From assembly GCF_050436995.1 (NCBI RefSeq), contig NC_134756.1:1984001-2048000 (forward strand): DNA of 64,000 bases, in the 5' to 3' direction. Shown here piece by piece: positions 32,708 to 42,179 of the stretch. Source of the DNA: Anticarsia gemmatalis (Eukaryota; Arthropoda; Insecta; Lepidoptera; Erebidae). The notes under the pieces were generated by a model. That model was not told where the DNA came from, did not search any database, and saw only the letters and a list, made by a program, of their open reading frames with translations. The position numbers and the translations under genes were made by a program. Position 1 is the stretch's first letter, and each line of letters begins with the position of its first letter.

Positions 32708-32857
32708 TCTATACTAATATTATAAAGCTGAAGAATTTGTTTGTTTGTTTGAACGCGCTAATCTCGGGAACTACTGGTCCGAAAAACTCTTTCAGTGTTA
32801 GATAGCCCATTTATCGAGGAAAGCTATCCATACTAATATTATAGATGCGAAAGTAAC

Positions 32858-32892
<35 letters not shown>

Positions 32893-33222
32893 GCTACTCA
32901 ATCACGCCTAAACTACTGCACCAAATTGCATGAAATTAGGTATGAAGATATTTTGATACCCGAGAAAGGACATAGGCTATATATCATCACGCTACGACCG
33001 AAAGGAGCAGAGTACCAGTAATTAATGTTACAAAAACGGGGAAAAATTTGACCCATTCTCTCTTATTGGACGCAAGCGAAGTTGCGCGGGTCAGCTAGTA
33101 GGCTATATATCATACCGCTACGACCAATAGGAGCAGAGTACAAGTAAAAAATGTTACAAAAACGGGGAAAACTTTGACCCATTCTCTTATGTGACGCAAG
33201 CGAAGTTGCGCGAGTCAGCTAG
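32708..33222 (+). mobile_element. LEP1-type Helitron interrupted by a second Helitron
   Basis: The outer copy begins TCTATACTAATATTATAAAG at 32708. It runs to ...GAGGAAAGCTA at 32826, resumes at 33099 with TAGGCTATATATCA and ends GTCAGCTAG at 33222. Removing the insert restores the family's continuous GGCTATAGGCTATATATCA block, with insertion between A and T. Confidence 0.88.
32827..33098 (+). mobile_element. Inner Helitron, chimeric: different 5' end, LEP1 3' end
   Basis: Starts TCCATACTAATATTATAGAT and carries a (TCTG)n microsatellite (about 32863-32893). Its 5' half (CACGCCTAAACTACTGCACC) is unlike LEP1, while its 3' half (GGCTATATATCATCACGC to GCGCGGGTCAGCTAG) is LEP1-like. Such 5'/3' chimeras arise readily in Helitrons. 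Sharing the same 3' end as its host copy makes this a 3'-end tandem. Confidence 0.82.
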
Positions 33223-34224
33223 TTTATTTCTAAAGACCAGAGGGCCTACTACGGTTATTAAAATTGTATCATCCGGTGAGACTGGAAACCGACTCTTAGA
33301 AAACATGTTGTTTTCTAAGACATAAAAAACGGCCTTAGTTTTATGTTATCAAATGCTTTTTTTAAGCAAAATGTCTTTAATTCTTTTTTATGAGTTATAA
33401 CATTTTTGATGACTGTTTATATAAATTATTCCATATTATAATAATTGTCAATTTTTGATAGGTACAGAAAATGTAATTTTGACGTGCCTCGAACAACCTT
33501 TTCCTACGCTAGGCACTGGCATATTATGACGTCATGAGCAAAATATTTTTGTAAGAATAAAATGAGTGATTAACTGAATGATTATAATGATGAACTGAAA
33601 CTAATCTGATTTGGTTCCATTTATTAACAATATCCTGTATATTATTAAAAATGCGGAAGCAAGATATTGAACCAGTTGATAAAGTTTTCGTTAACCTAGC
33701 AAACGACCTTTTATTTAGTAATTTAGTTAAGCAAAAATTAGGTCAATCCTTAGTTTAGTACTCGAAATATTTAAAATATTTGAACTAGCTTAAAGCATGA
33801 GCTAAGTAGCACATAATGTGTGTGACCACAACACATCCGCGACGAAACCATTAGCCTCCTTTAGTGAAATAAATTCATACTTTCGTTCAAAAAGTAGTTC
33901 GAAAATACCTTGTATTCGTGCTTGATGCAATTAATTTAATTTAGAAAATAGACTAGAGTTTTTAATTTTTGTGGTATGGAACTTATTTTATTGCAATATA
34001 AAATCGGAAAAATATATCATGTCGATACATCCTAAGTATACTAAGTCATCTAAGAATGGTATGTATTTGAGCCGATTTCAGTTAAATTGGTGTTAATCTG
34101 TGATGTACGTGACTAATAACAATGATAAAAAGTTCTAGTATTCAAAGAAGTTAATTATAAGTATTGTTGCTCAATACTTTTTAAAATATTGTGCAATAGA
34201 AATGAAGCTTCCTCAATATTGGGT
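33223..34224. other. Non-coding stretch, nothing recognisable
   Basis: AT-rich. A 30-bp scrap of the 5S-derived SINE body (CATCCGGTGAGACTGGAAAC) is at about 33270. Confidence 0.4.
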
Positions 34225-34235
34225 TTAGTCATTAT

Positions 34236-34528
34236 AATAATGTCCTCCTAGACGATATACGGCTACGGCGGTCAGTTTCATTGAACCTGGCCATCTGTGC
34301 AGGACTTTTTTGGTGGGACGGATAACCGACACGACCAGTGAGAGGTCAGGCGCAGGACCGACGGCTTTATGTGCTCTCCGAGGCACGGAGGTCTTCGACC
34401 TCAACTTCCTAACTTCGGGCAATCTCTAAGAAATTCTTAACAGAACATCAGTCTCAGAAAATACTTTTTGGCCCGACCCAGGATTAGAACCCGATATACT
34501 ACCGACCGCGCCACAGAGGCAGTTCTCC
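34236..34528 (-). mobile_element. tRNA-derived SINE family B with 11-bp target duplication
   Basis: TTAGTCATTAT occurs at 34225-34235 and at 34529-34539. On the minus strand it begins CTGCCTCTGTGGCGCGGTCG (A-box-like) with B box CGGGTTCTAATCCTGGGTCG. It continues with GTGCCTCGGAGAGCACATAA, GGTTATCCGTCCCACC and CTGACCGCCGTAGCCGTATA. A related fragment is at 21030-21265. Confidence 0.82.
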
Positions 34529-34539
34529 TTAGTCATTAT

Positions 34540-35517
34540 GCTACCTTCAACCTTTCAACCCCTAAATTTTCAATAATATTGTGCAATCGTCAATGTGGTG
34601 CAATTGTAGTGTCAATAAGGTTATTTCGACGTATTAGGCTGGTTATTTTAAGCTGTGGCCAACTATACTGTAAAAGGAAAAAAACAATTTTTTTTTGTTT
34701 TTTTTTTCAGGCAAACTAAACTACTTAGTGCTGATTGGCGGTTTAGTTTAATTTTGCGAATAAGTTCGCTATTTCAATAGATTTACCATAGATTTTTATC
34801 TGTTGAAGCATAAAGCTATTTTTTAAAATATGTTTTGTAGAATAATTGTGTATTCTTAATGATTATCTACTAATACGTTAATAATTAACTGATTGCGTAG
34901 TTCCATGAAAATTGTTCGTTGGTCTTCGTTACGACGGACGTTATGCACAATTATGTATTCGTTTCTCAAATGCTTTTTTGCATACGAAAACTTGAGGTTA
35001 TAAGCGAAATTATGCCCATGTCCATCTTTAAAATTGAATGACCAACCTCCCGTTAGTAATTAAGGGTAATTTGACAGTTAGATGTTAATTAAAACGCCAT
35101 GAGACGACTTAGATTACTGAATCTTAATTTTTATGGTCTAAGAGCTAATTCTTTTAAATCTCTTCTTAGAAGTCTCTACCCCATTTCCGAGCTAGTGGTA
35201 TATTCAGTAATTGTAACGACAACCATTAAGTGTCAACATTTGACATTAGTTATTAATGATTTTATTTAAATTTTTTGACACCTGAAATGACAGCTAATCG
35301 AAATGACTTTTAAGGTGTTTATTAAGGCGTAACCGACCACTCCATTCGGGAGAAAATTCTTGCCCAGCAGTGGGACAGTAATAAATATTTATTAAATAGT
35401 TATTGCTTTATAGCAGCCCGGAGTTTGGTTACGCGATCTCGTAAATGGCAATAGGCTCGCCCCCTATTACATGGGACTTACATTGTTAATTGCGAAACGT
35501 GGGTGTATTTCATACTA
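34540..35517. other. Non-coding stretch with LINE tail fragments
   Basis: About 35165-35275 (AGCTAGTGGTATATTCAGTA; AAGTGTCAACATTTGACATT) resembles the LINE tail at 37765-37905. A minus-strand CCCACTGCTGGGCAA-type end is at 35320-35378. No gene. Confidence 0.45.
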
Positions 35518-37087
35518 CACTCAGCGGCAGAAAAAGTGGCCCAAAGTAAAACTACGATAAAACTTTTTATAATATCAATACATGGTTATTATTTTGGCTA
35601 TAACTATTAGATAAACAGTTTATACACAAGTTTAATTACAATTTACACTAAATAGTCGTAATTTTTTTATCAAAAATGGGAAAAACAAAAAAATACAGCT
35701 TTTTTCGAAATTGCTTGTAGAAAGGTTTCGCAAAAAACTAATTCTGCACCAAAGAAAAAATCAAGTTCATACCGCGTGTTAACTCTTTTAGCATTTATGG
35801 TGACCTGCATGCGTTCTGGCATACTTTGGAGGATGTTTTAATTACTTCTTGAAGAATTTTATCCCACACTCTGACTAGAGCGGTTCTTAGCTCTCCAAGT
35901 GTTTCTGGTGGGTTGGGCAGTGCACGTAAACTGTTTTTTAGCATGTGCCAGACATGTTCTACGGGGCTGATGTCTGGGCTGCGAGCAGGCTAAGCCAGTT
36001 TTTGAATCCCGATATCAGCAAGGTACGACTCCACAACGCGGGCGCTATGAGCGCGCACATTAAACTGCATTAGAGTTAATACTCCCGACCAATGAAATCC
36101 ATAAGTGGTACAACATGGTCTTGGAGGATTTCTTCAATGTACCCGGCTGCTGTTAGGCGCTGATCTACGATGACAAGCTCCGTACGTGCCTCCAAACATA
36201 CACCTCCCCACACCATAACAGACCCACCTTTGTAACTGACCGTCTGACGTGTTGTGTTGGGAAGAAACCGTTCTTAGTGGCGTCTGTACACTCTCTCACG
36301 ACCATTTGGTGCTCTTAATGCTATTCAGGACTCATCGGTAAACAAGAACTTGCTCCATTGGTCGTTGGACCAATTCACATGTTTACGAGCAAATCGTAAT
36401 CCCGCAACTCGATGGTGTCTCTCGAGTTCTGGTACTCGGGCTGGTCTTCCTGCCCGTAAATTACGTTCTCTTATCCTTCGTCTTATGTTCCGTTCACTAA
36501 AAATGACTCCGCGTGCCGCTTGAAGCCTCTAGTGAATCTCCAACGCTGTCAGAAAGCGATTTCTCAGCACCTCGAGGTTAACAAATCGGTCATCTCTTGC
36601 GGATGTACATCGTGTTCGTCCCCTTCCTGGTCGCTGCGTGTAGAGATTAGTCTCACAATACCTCCTAATTGCAGACCTTAAAGTGGTACGCCATACATTG
36701 AAAAATGCAACCACCTCTCAATGGTAATGGCCCTGATCGGACAATAAGACCATCTAAGCCACTTGTTCAGCAGTAAGTGGCGTCTTCAAATCTTTTCTAA
36801 AATCTAAATAGACCGATAAATCAATAAAAATCATAAAAAAATCGTTTCCGTGCAGCAATATTTCAAAATACAGAATTCAACTGACCTCTCGGATCAACAC
36901 TAAAATCAGTTCTAACACACATTGTTAGAAAAAGTCATCCGTCACTAAAATTAATCCCAAATTAAACACTTCATAACACTAAACAGATCACTTCGCAACT
37001 ACTTACAACAATATATCTCTTATATATTACTTAATTTGTTTACAAATTCACGATAAGCGCTTGGGCCACTTTTTCTGCCGCTGAGTG
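35518..37087 (-). mobile_element. Tc1-like transposon, complete ends, decayed transposase
   Basis: Flanked by TA at 35516-35517 and 37088-37089. The ends CACTCAGCGGCAGAAAAAGT (then GGCCCAA) and their reverse complement are matching inverted repeats of at least 27 bp. 1,570 bp, a normal Tc1-superfamily size. The interior encodes one broken transposase on the minus strand. Confidence 0.88.
35826..36790 (-). pseudogene. Tc1-like transposase, multiply broken
   Basis: Minus-strand translation in changing frames shows a GRGRTRCTSARDDRF block of the second helix-turn-helix, then RAGRPARVPELERHHR and NWSNDQWSKFLFTDES (first catalytic Asp region). Next come a GGSVMVWGG-type stretch, an ITAAGYIEEILQDHVV-like stretch and, near 35990, a SPDISP-EHVW-like catalytic region with an in-frame stop, then LPNPPETLGELRTA. 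Stops and frameshifts separate these blocks, so no functional protein is made. Confidence 0.75.
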
Positions 37088-37189
37088 TATATACATCTAC
37101 GGGTAAAACATGCGTGATATTTGTACCTATGTTATTAAAATTTGTTGTTTTTTCTTTAGCTATTTAAGTTAAATGAATGAATTAATCTT

Positions 37190-37285
37190 GAATGATGCAA
37201 AGGAAGTTTGAAAGGATCGTACCAAGTGGCGTTTTCTGGTCTCTGCCTACCGCTGGGGGAAGGCGTGATTTTATGTATATGTATG
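37190..37285 (+). repeat. CTCTGCCTACCC-type LINE/SINE tail with ATGTATGT end
   Basis: GGAAGTTTGAAAGGATCGTA, CCAAGTGGCGTTTTCTGGTC and TCTGCCTACCGCTGGGGGAA, followed by TATGTATATGTATG. Same family as 18283-18365. Confidence 0.6.
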
Positions 37286-37764
37286 TATTTAAACTGTATG
37301 TTTATAGATATATGTATGTATTTGAGCTATATTTATATCGATATATGTATGTATTTAAGCTTAGAGGCCAACTAACTTAGGCTTGTAGTTAAGCACTCTA
37401 CGTCACGTAAATGTGCGAGTACGTACTTATTTCGAAACACGTCTGCCCATTGTTTGTGAACAACAATCGCTAAGACAAATCGCTCTTCAGACAATATAAA
37501 TGACTTTAGACACAATTCATATCTATACTCATATTAAAATCAAGTCTGTCCGTCTGTCTATCATTATGTCTGTTAAATCTTTGAACTGATTTAGAATGGA
37601 AGCCTTTCTTTGTGCCCCACTGCTTGGCAAGGGCCTCTTCTGTTTCCTTTAAAAACTGTCTGTCCTCTGGCCTATCCTTGTGTGTTCGGTAGTGTTGGTA
37701 GCCGCTCCTTACATCATCGATGATTTATACCTAATAGAAATACTGTTTAAACTATTTGGCGATT

Positions 37765-37905
37765 AAAACGAGTGGCCAGGAGTTTCTTGGCAGCTCTTCT
37801 CATTGGCCCTACCTTCCGAACTGGCGGTAAATTCACTCTCTGTATCATTGACTATCATAAGTGTCAGCATTTGACCTATATGAATAAATGATTTAATTTT
37901 GATTT
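37765..37905 (+). repeat. LINE 3' tail (CAGCTCTTCTCATTGGC family)
   Basis: GGCCAGGAGTTTCTTGGCAG, CTCTTCTCATTGGCCCTACC, AACTGGCGGTAAATTCACTC and AAGTGTCAGCATTTGACC form the conserved end of a dispersed lepidopteran non-LTR element. A weaker copy is at 35165-35275. Confidence 0.6.
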
Positions 37906-39636
37906 TTGAAATTTATCCCGCCACGATGAACCTGTTAATGCCGCTATGTCATCATATGTCCTGTGACGTGGCCCGTCTCTAAGAGAGGTGTCTATCGTCT
38001 GGTGTCCAATCCGTCACCAGCCTATCGCATATATATGAAATTGAGCTTAGGCATTTTAAGGGATTAACCACAGGCTAAAAATATTTTGCATAAATTTAGA
38101 AAAAATAATAATCGTTTTTTTTTTCAATCGATGTTTTTTAAGGTTTACGATGTTGGTGTTCTATGCCTTTTCTGTATTTAAGTAGGGGTTAGCCACTTCT
38201 TTATTACTTGGGTTATAAAACGACTATGGCATACTCGAGCAATCACGTAGTTTTGCTAAAGAATGTTTTTTTATGTTACCATCTCGTAAAAATAAGCTTT
38301 TGAAATTATTATTTTAAAAAGTAACCACGGGGCCTATCCCAGTCAAATAAAGGAAACTCACAAAATTGTCACACTCTATTCTCCACCATTCTTTAGAAAT
38401 ATATAATGTATTAATTCCTGTATCATAATTAATTAAGCAGGTTAAGTTGACTATAGATTTGTTTTTAATGTTAATAATCAGTAGGTATTTCTAAAGGCTC
38501 TTTGTAAGCTGCCTTTGCTCCACTCTTTCGTGTTTTATGTAACAATGACCTTTTAACTTTGAAAAATGTCCGCGCGGAGATTTAAAGGTTAATAAATTAT
38601 TTTAAAATCTCTCGTAACCATTAAAAGGCTTAACGATCATTTTCACATTTTAAACAAAATTACGCGTGTCTTACTTATTATAATGGCTGTTCTAAGTACC
38701 TACCAGTCTTGTATTTATTTCAATTATCCAAACAAATCAATTTAATAATCGGCATCCATAAGCTGTTAGAATTAAAGACATTCGGGTAGGTACTTGACCA
38801 ATCAAACAGTCTACGATCGTCTACCTCCTTTAACGAAAGCAAATATAATCATGCATACGCTTCCAAACACTGCCCACATTTTCTACCCAGCTTAGCGTTT
38901 ATAAATCAACATTTACAAAACAAAAAATACAAAGGACTCTTTAAACACGTTTTAAGGATGCAAAAACCGTTATCAGAGCCTGAACAACTCGCATAAACGA
39001 GCAATAAACTCTAATTAAACAAAGAACGAACCAATTTATTTATAAAGCAGTCTTATAAAATCTATTTGCAATAAAATTTGTAACGGCAATTCGATTAGTG
39101 ACATAAAAATCAATATGGCGCCCATTTAACAATAAATGTTCGTAAAAAAAACATCCCTTGCGTACTTTAATATCGATTGTTGTGCAATCGTAATACATAG
39201 AACGTACACGTGTCAGTTCTGAAAGCGCTTGGCCTTGAAAATCATTATAACTATGTAACATACTTTGTACCTATCATCTTACGTAATTTTAACGTAAATG
39301 CACATTATTGATCCCTGATTAGCTCGTTTGTTTTCAAATGACGTCTTCAATAAAGTTTCTAACGATAACAGAGTCAATTACGTAAATATATAAAGAAATT
39401 AACGTTCAACAACAAAGTTAATAGCAATAAAAGTAACCTAAAAGTTATAACGTGTAATGTAGCGTAGTTGCGACGCGAAAAGCGTGCCAAAGCGTTTTTG
39501 AACGCGTATAATGTGCAGAAAAGTTGTTTTTAACAAAGACGAGTGGGTTCGTCTCGAAAATATGTATCGTGGAGAGGCCCATCGGAGTCGGGCGGATGTT
39601 ATATAGCTACGTAGATAAAACCTTCCGCTGCGCGCA

Positions 39637-39650
39637 GCGCCCCTAGCGGC
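39637..39650 (-). promoter_or_regulatory. CTCF-like motif
   Basis: The minus strand reads GCCGCTAGGGGCGC, close to the CTCF core (C-C-A/G-C-T-A-G-G-G-G-G-C-G-C) with one G fewer in the run. It stands in a short GC-rich patch in AT-rich DNA, about 0.5 kb beyond the 3' end of mRpL49. Single motif only. Confidence 0.35.
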
Positions 39651-39680
39651 GGCCAACATAAACAAACTTCATGCCGTGTT

Positions 39681-39702
39681 GTACACCCCTCCGCACAAGT
39701 TT
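39681..39702 (+). repeat. Left arm of a 22-bp inverted duplicate flanking mRpL49 exon 2
   Basis: GTACACCCCTCCGCACAAGT plus TT here is the exact reverse complement of 40872-40893. The arms lie 1.17 kb apart, on either side of mRpL49 exon 2. Confidence 0.65.
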
Positions 39703-40150
39703 TGACGGCGTTCCGTTCAACAAAATAATATTATTTTATTTATTTTGTTAGAAAAAATTAGAATAACAAAAAATATGATCTTTTTCGCTAAAATCATAAG
39801 ATTAGTGAGAAATAGTGTACAAATGATACATATACACATTAACTTCGTGATAATAATCAGTAATACGACGATAAGAGTCGATTTGCAGTGAACGATAAAT
39901 TATTGAGATTTATTTGTATTTAATGACAATATTTTAGTTTATTAATTCATGAAGGCCTTAACAGTTATTTTTATTATTTTGGTTTATTAATTGCCTTTAC
40001 TCAATTTACCAAGGTGCAATGAATCATATAAAACAATTATATCTATTTTGTAAATCATTTGTTTCAGTGTGTGTGCGTGTGTGTATCAAGTTGTATGTTA
40101 TTAACCTTGTGTAGTAAGAAGATAATAAAACAAGGTATCTACTAAATCAA
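39703..40150. other. Non-coding stretch downstream of mRpL49
   Basis: AT-rich with a short (GT)n run near 40070. No gene. Confidence 0.4.
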
Positions 40151-40156
40151 TTTATT
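40151..40156 (-). terminator. Polyadenylation signal of mRpL49
   Basis: The minus strand reads AATAAA about 24 nt after the stop codon, implying a very short 3' UTR. Confidence 0.6.
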
Positions 40157-40179
40157 TCAACATACTACATTATCATTAT

Positions 40180-40647
40180 CTAAAAACCTTTGGAATGCGC
40201 CCATTCATATAGATCATTAACAAAATCACCTTTTACTTCAATGAAACGAGCTACTTCCTGAACACGAGTTTCTACGTATCTATTATTTTTTTGTTTCAAA
40301 TAACTTTTCATTTGATCGTTTAACATCCATATATCACCCTCAATTTTCTTAATTATTGTAATTTTACGCATACCCCTATAAGAAATGTTTAGATAAATGG
40401 GGATATTATGATTTTTAGATCTTGGAATAAAGAAAGGTAGATTTTTTGCTTCTTCTTTAGGCGGGACCCAACCAGAAGGGTAGCTTTCTTTAGGAGTCAC
40501 CGCAGGGATGGTCTTGAACGGCAAAAGTCTTTCGACGTATGTCCACTCCGGTGGGTTCTTCGCGATGTCATATTCGTAATGCTCCTTCTTTATTCTGGTT
40601 ACCAAGGGCGAATGCGCGTAGTTGGAGTACTCTCTGCATAGAATAGC
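40180..40647 (-). CDS. mRpL49: Mitochondrial ribosomal protein L49, exon 2 (most of the protein)
   Basis: mL49 is a component of the mitochondrial large ribosomal subunit, made in the cytosol and imported. Exon 2 starts after the acceptor TTGTTTCAG (minus strand) with codons for AILCREY and runs 155 residues to the stop at 40180. It shows the family blocks YVERLLPFKTIPAVTP, YPSGWVPPKEEAKNLPFFIP, RSKNHNIPIY, ITIIKKIEGDIWML and a final LYEWAHSKGF. These align with human MRPL49 (ERLLP-IP, SGW-PP-NLPYFV-RS-HN-P-Y, V-RKVEGDIWAL, -KGF). Joined with exon 1 the protein has 194 residues. Confidence 0.93.
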   Translation of the reverse strand, partial: AILCREYSNYAHSPLVTRIKKEHYEYDIAKNPPEWTYVERLLPFKTIPAVTPKESYPSGWVPPKEEAKNLPFFIPRSKNHNIPIYLNISYRGMRKITIIKKIEGDIWMLNDQMKSYLKQKNNRYVETRVQEVARFIEVKGDFVNDLYEWAHSKGF

Positions 40648-40970
40648 CTGAAACAATAAAAAAAATAAGTTAAAAAAAAATACAACATTTTATGTTTCCC
40701 GTTCTCAGTGACACTAAAATCCAAAAATATCCTGTTATGCAACTTATTTCTTAACATCAGATATTATTTTTATTAAAAACTTAATGAATAATATTGAATC
40801 ATCACTTTACAAGTCATTAATCAATGTCAGTCTGAAAATAAATTATTATGACAAAAACACCAAGCCGCGAGAAACTTGTGCGGAGGGGTGTACACCCATA
40901 GTTCTGTCACATGTCGCGGTCAAAGCGGCATTACGACTCGACGCGAGTGAAAATATAATTAAATAATTAC
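40648..40970 (-). other. mRpL49 intron
   Basis: 323 nt, with donor CG|GTAATTATT and acceptor TTGTTTCAG|GC on the minus strand. It contains the right arm (40872-40893) of the 22-bp inverted duplicate. Nothing else recognisable. Confidence 0.75.
40872..40893 (-). repeat. Right arm of the 22-bp inverted duplicate, inside the mRpL49 intron
   Basis: AAACTTGTGCGGAGGGGTGT plus AC is the exact reverse complement of 39681-39702. Sequence beyond the 22 bp does not match. Confidence 0.65.
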
Positions 40971-41087
40971 CGATTGTGGTCCCGGAGCAAGTTTTGTACC
41001 CAAATCAGTCGCGTTGTTCAGGATTTGTCCGGTTTTTCCAGCAAAAAGTCGCGCAAACGCGCACTGTGATCGCAACACGGTCGCCAT
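40971..41087 (-). CDS. mRpL49: Mitochondrial ribosomal protein L49, exon 1 (targeting peptide)
   Basis: 39 codons from ATG 41087-41085 (context TTCAAAATGGCG, a strong insect start) to the donor at 40971, phase 0. The N-terminus MATVLRSQCAFARLFAGK is basic and hydroxylated with no acids, as expected for a mitochondrial presequence. An in-frame upstream ATG at 41177 would add 30 residues including a hydrophobic run; the inner ATG is preferred because it directly exposes the presequence. Confidence 0.85.
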
Positions 41088-41857
41088 TTTGAATAGCGAA
41101 TAGAGAATTGCTACAAGAGCAATAAGAACTATATTATTCGTTTCGAAGGAAACATTATGGCGGACGCCTGCAGTCATTTGGGCTTTTCAAAAATCGTTTT
41201 CTAAGTTTAATCGCGTGTTTATATTGAACTTTTTCGCATATTATGGTGCGTTGTGTATCCAATTAACTGTTTATTGTGGTTTTTGGAGGTTCCATTGGAT
41301 AAATTGTGAGTATTTTGTGAGGACATTGCAGAGGTGCGCCACGGCTGGGGAAATGATTTGGTGCTTTCGTTCGCTCGACGCATACGCACTCGCTCAGCTG
41401 TAGGTGGCGTTAGGTGTCACTCGCGGCCTAGCCACCAAAACATCGAGTTTTTCATGAATTTTCCGGCTCGATTTTATAAGTAATGAGACACTTTTTAAGT
41501 TGTTTTGATACATATTTAACAAGACTATAGTTTAGTGTTTCAAAATAAATAGTGAAGAAGGTCGTAATATGTGAATTTAATGTGATATAATTGCGCGAAC
41601 TTGTTGATTATCGCGCGTTGGCTTTTGTTTACCACCATCTGAAGATACGATTTATATGTGAATTGTGCCAAATTATACTACAATTGAGCGCTCAGTACGT
41701 TCGTTTACATTACCAACTGCTTATTTATTATAAAAACACAGTTTTAACTAACTTAAGTTATGAACTATTGTGATAGTTGTTCAACAAGTGTTTTTTAATA
41801 CCACGTTGCTTAGTATGTGACTGTAAGGGTGCTTAATGTGTGCTTAATGGTTTTCAG
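41088..41857. promoter_or_regulatory. Bidirectional promoter region between mRpL49 and the large nuclear gene
   Basis: The two genes are head to head, with start codons 1.1 kb apart. The stretch is GC-richer around 41330-41440 (GCGCCACGGCTGGG, GCTCGACGCATACGCACTCG) and has no TATA box that I can defend. It probably contains the transcription starts of both genes. No other gene is seen. Confidence 0.45.
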
Positions 41858-42179
41858 GTCCAGATGGCATATGACAAAGACGTGTTATGGCTTAAAGTGG
41901 TCGCAACACTGAACCCAAGGAGTGACTGAGACAAAAAACTTCATTATAAAGTAAAGACAACAGTGGTTGTGATAACTGCTTTGAGGAGACATTACTGACA
42001 CCATTAGACAGGCTCCAGGCAGTGTGAGTCAGTCTTCAGAGCCTAGTGAAGAGATAAGTTGATAGAAGGCCCCGGCCACCTTGTCGATCAACTTCAGATC
42101 GACTGACAGGAGCTAAGCTGACAGCCAGCCCCTACCTGATGTCGGAAGAACGGGATCATCTCCCACCACACATTCCAAC
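41858..42179 (+). other. 5' UTR exon of the large nuclear gene, with a 21-codon uORF
   Basis: TTTTCAG|GTCC at 41851-41861 looks like an acceptor, so this would be the 5' part of the first coding exon. An upstream ORF of 21 codons starts at ATG 41864 and ends at TGA 41929, well before the main ATG at 42180. If the acceptor is not used, the UTR extends further left. Confidence 0.45.

Larger units (their letters stand above)
37088..39600. other. Non-coding stretch with two LINE tails
   Basis: Contains a CTCTGCCTACCC-type tail with a (ATGTATGT)n end at 37190-37360 and another LINE tail at 37765-37905. A Helitron-like scrap (TCTATACTCATATTAAAATC) lies at about 37523. The rest is AT-rich without a gene. 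Confidence 0.45.

Noticed and set aside
32539..32805. 88-codon open frame
   Set aside because: Runs from unique sequence into the LEP1 Helitron; no domain, so coincidental.
32863..32893. (TCTG)n as a CRISPR-like or regulatory array
   Set aside because: A simple microsatellite within a Helitron; such tracts are common in these elements.
39438..39659. Minus-strand frame starting MLAAARGAARSGRFYLRS that resembles a presequence
   Set aside because: Arginine richness follows from the local GC-rich patch; no downstream domain, no splice context. Kept only as a CTCF-like site.
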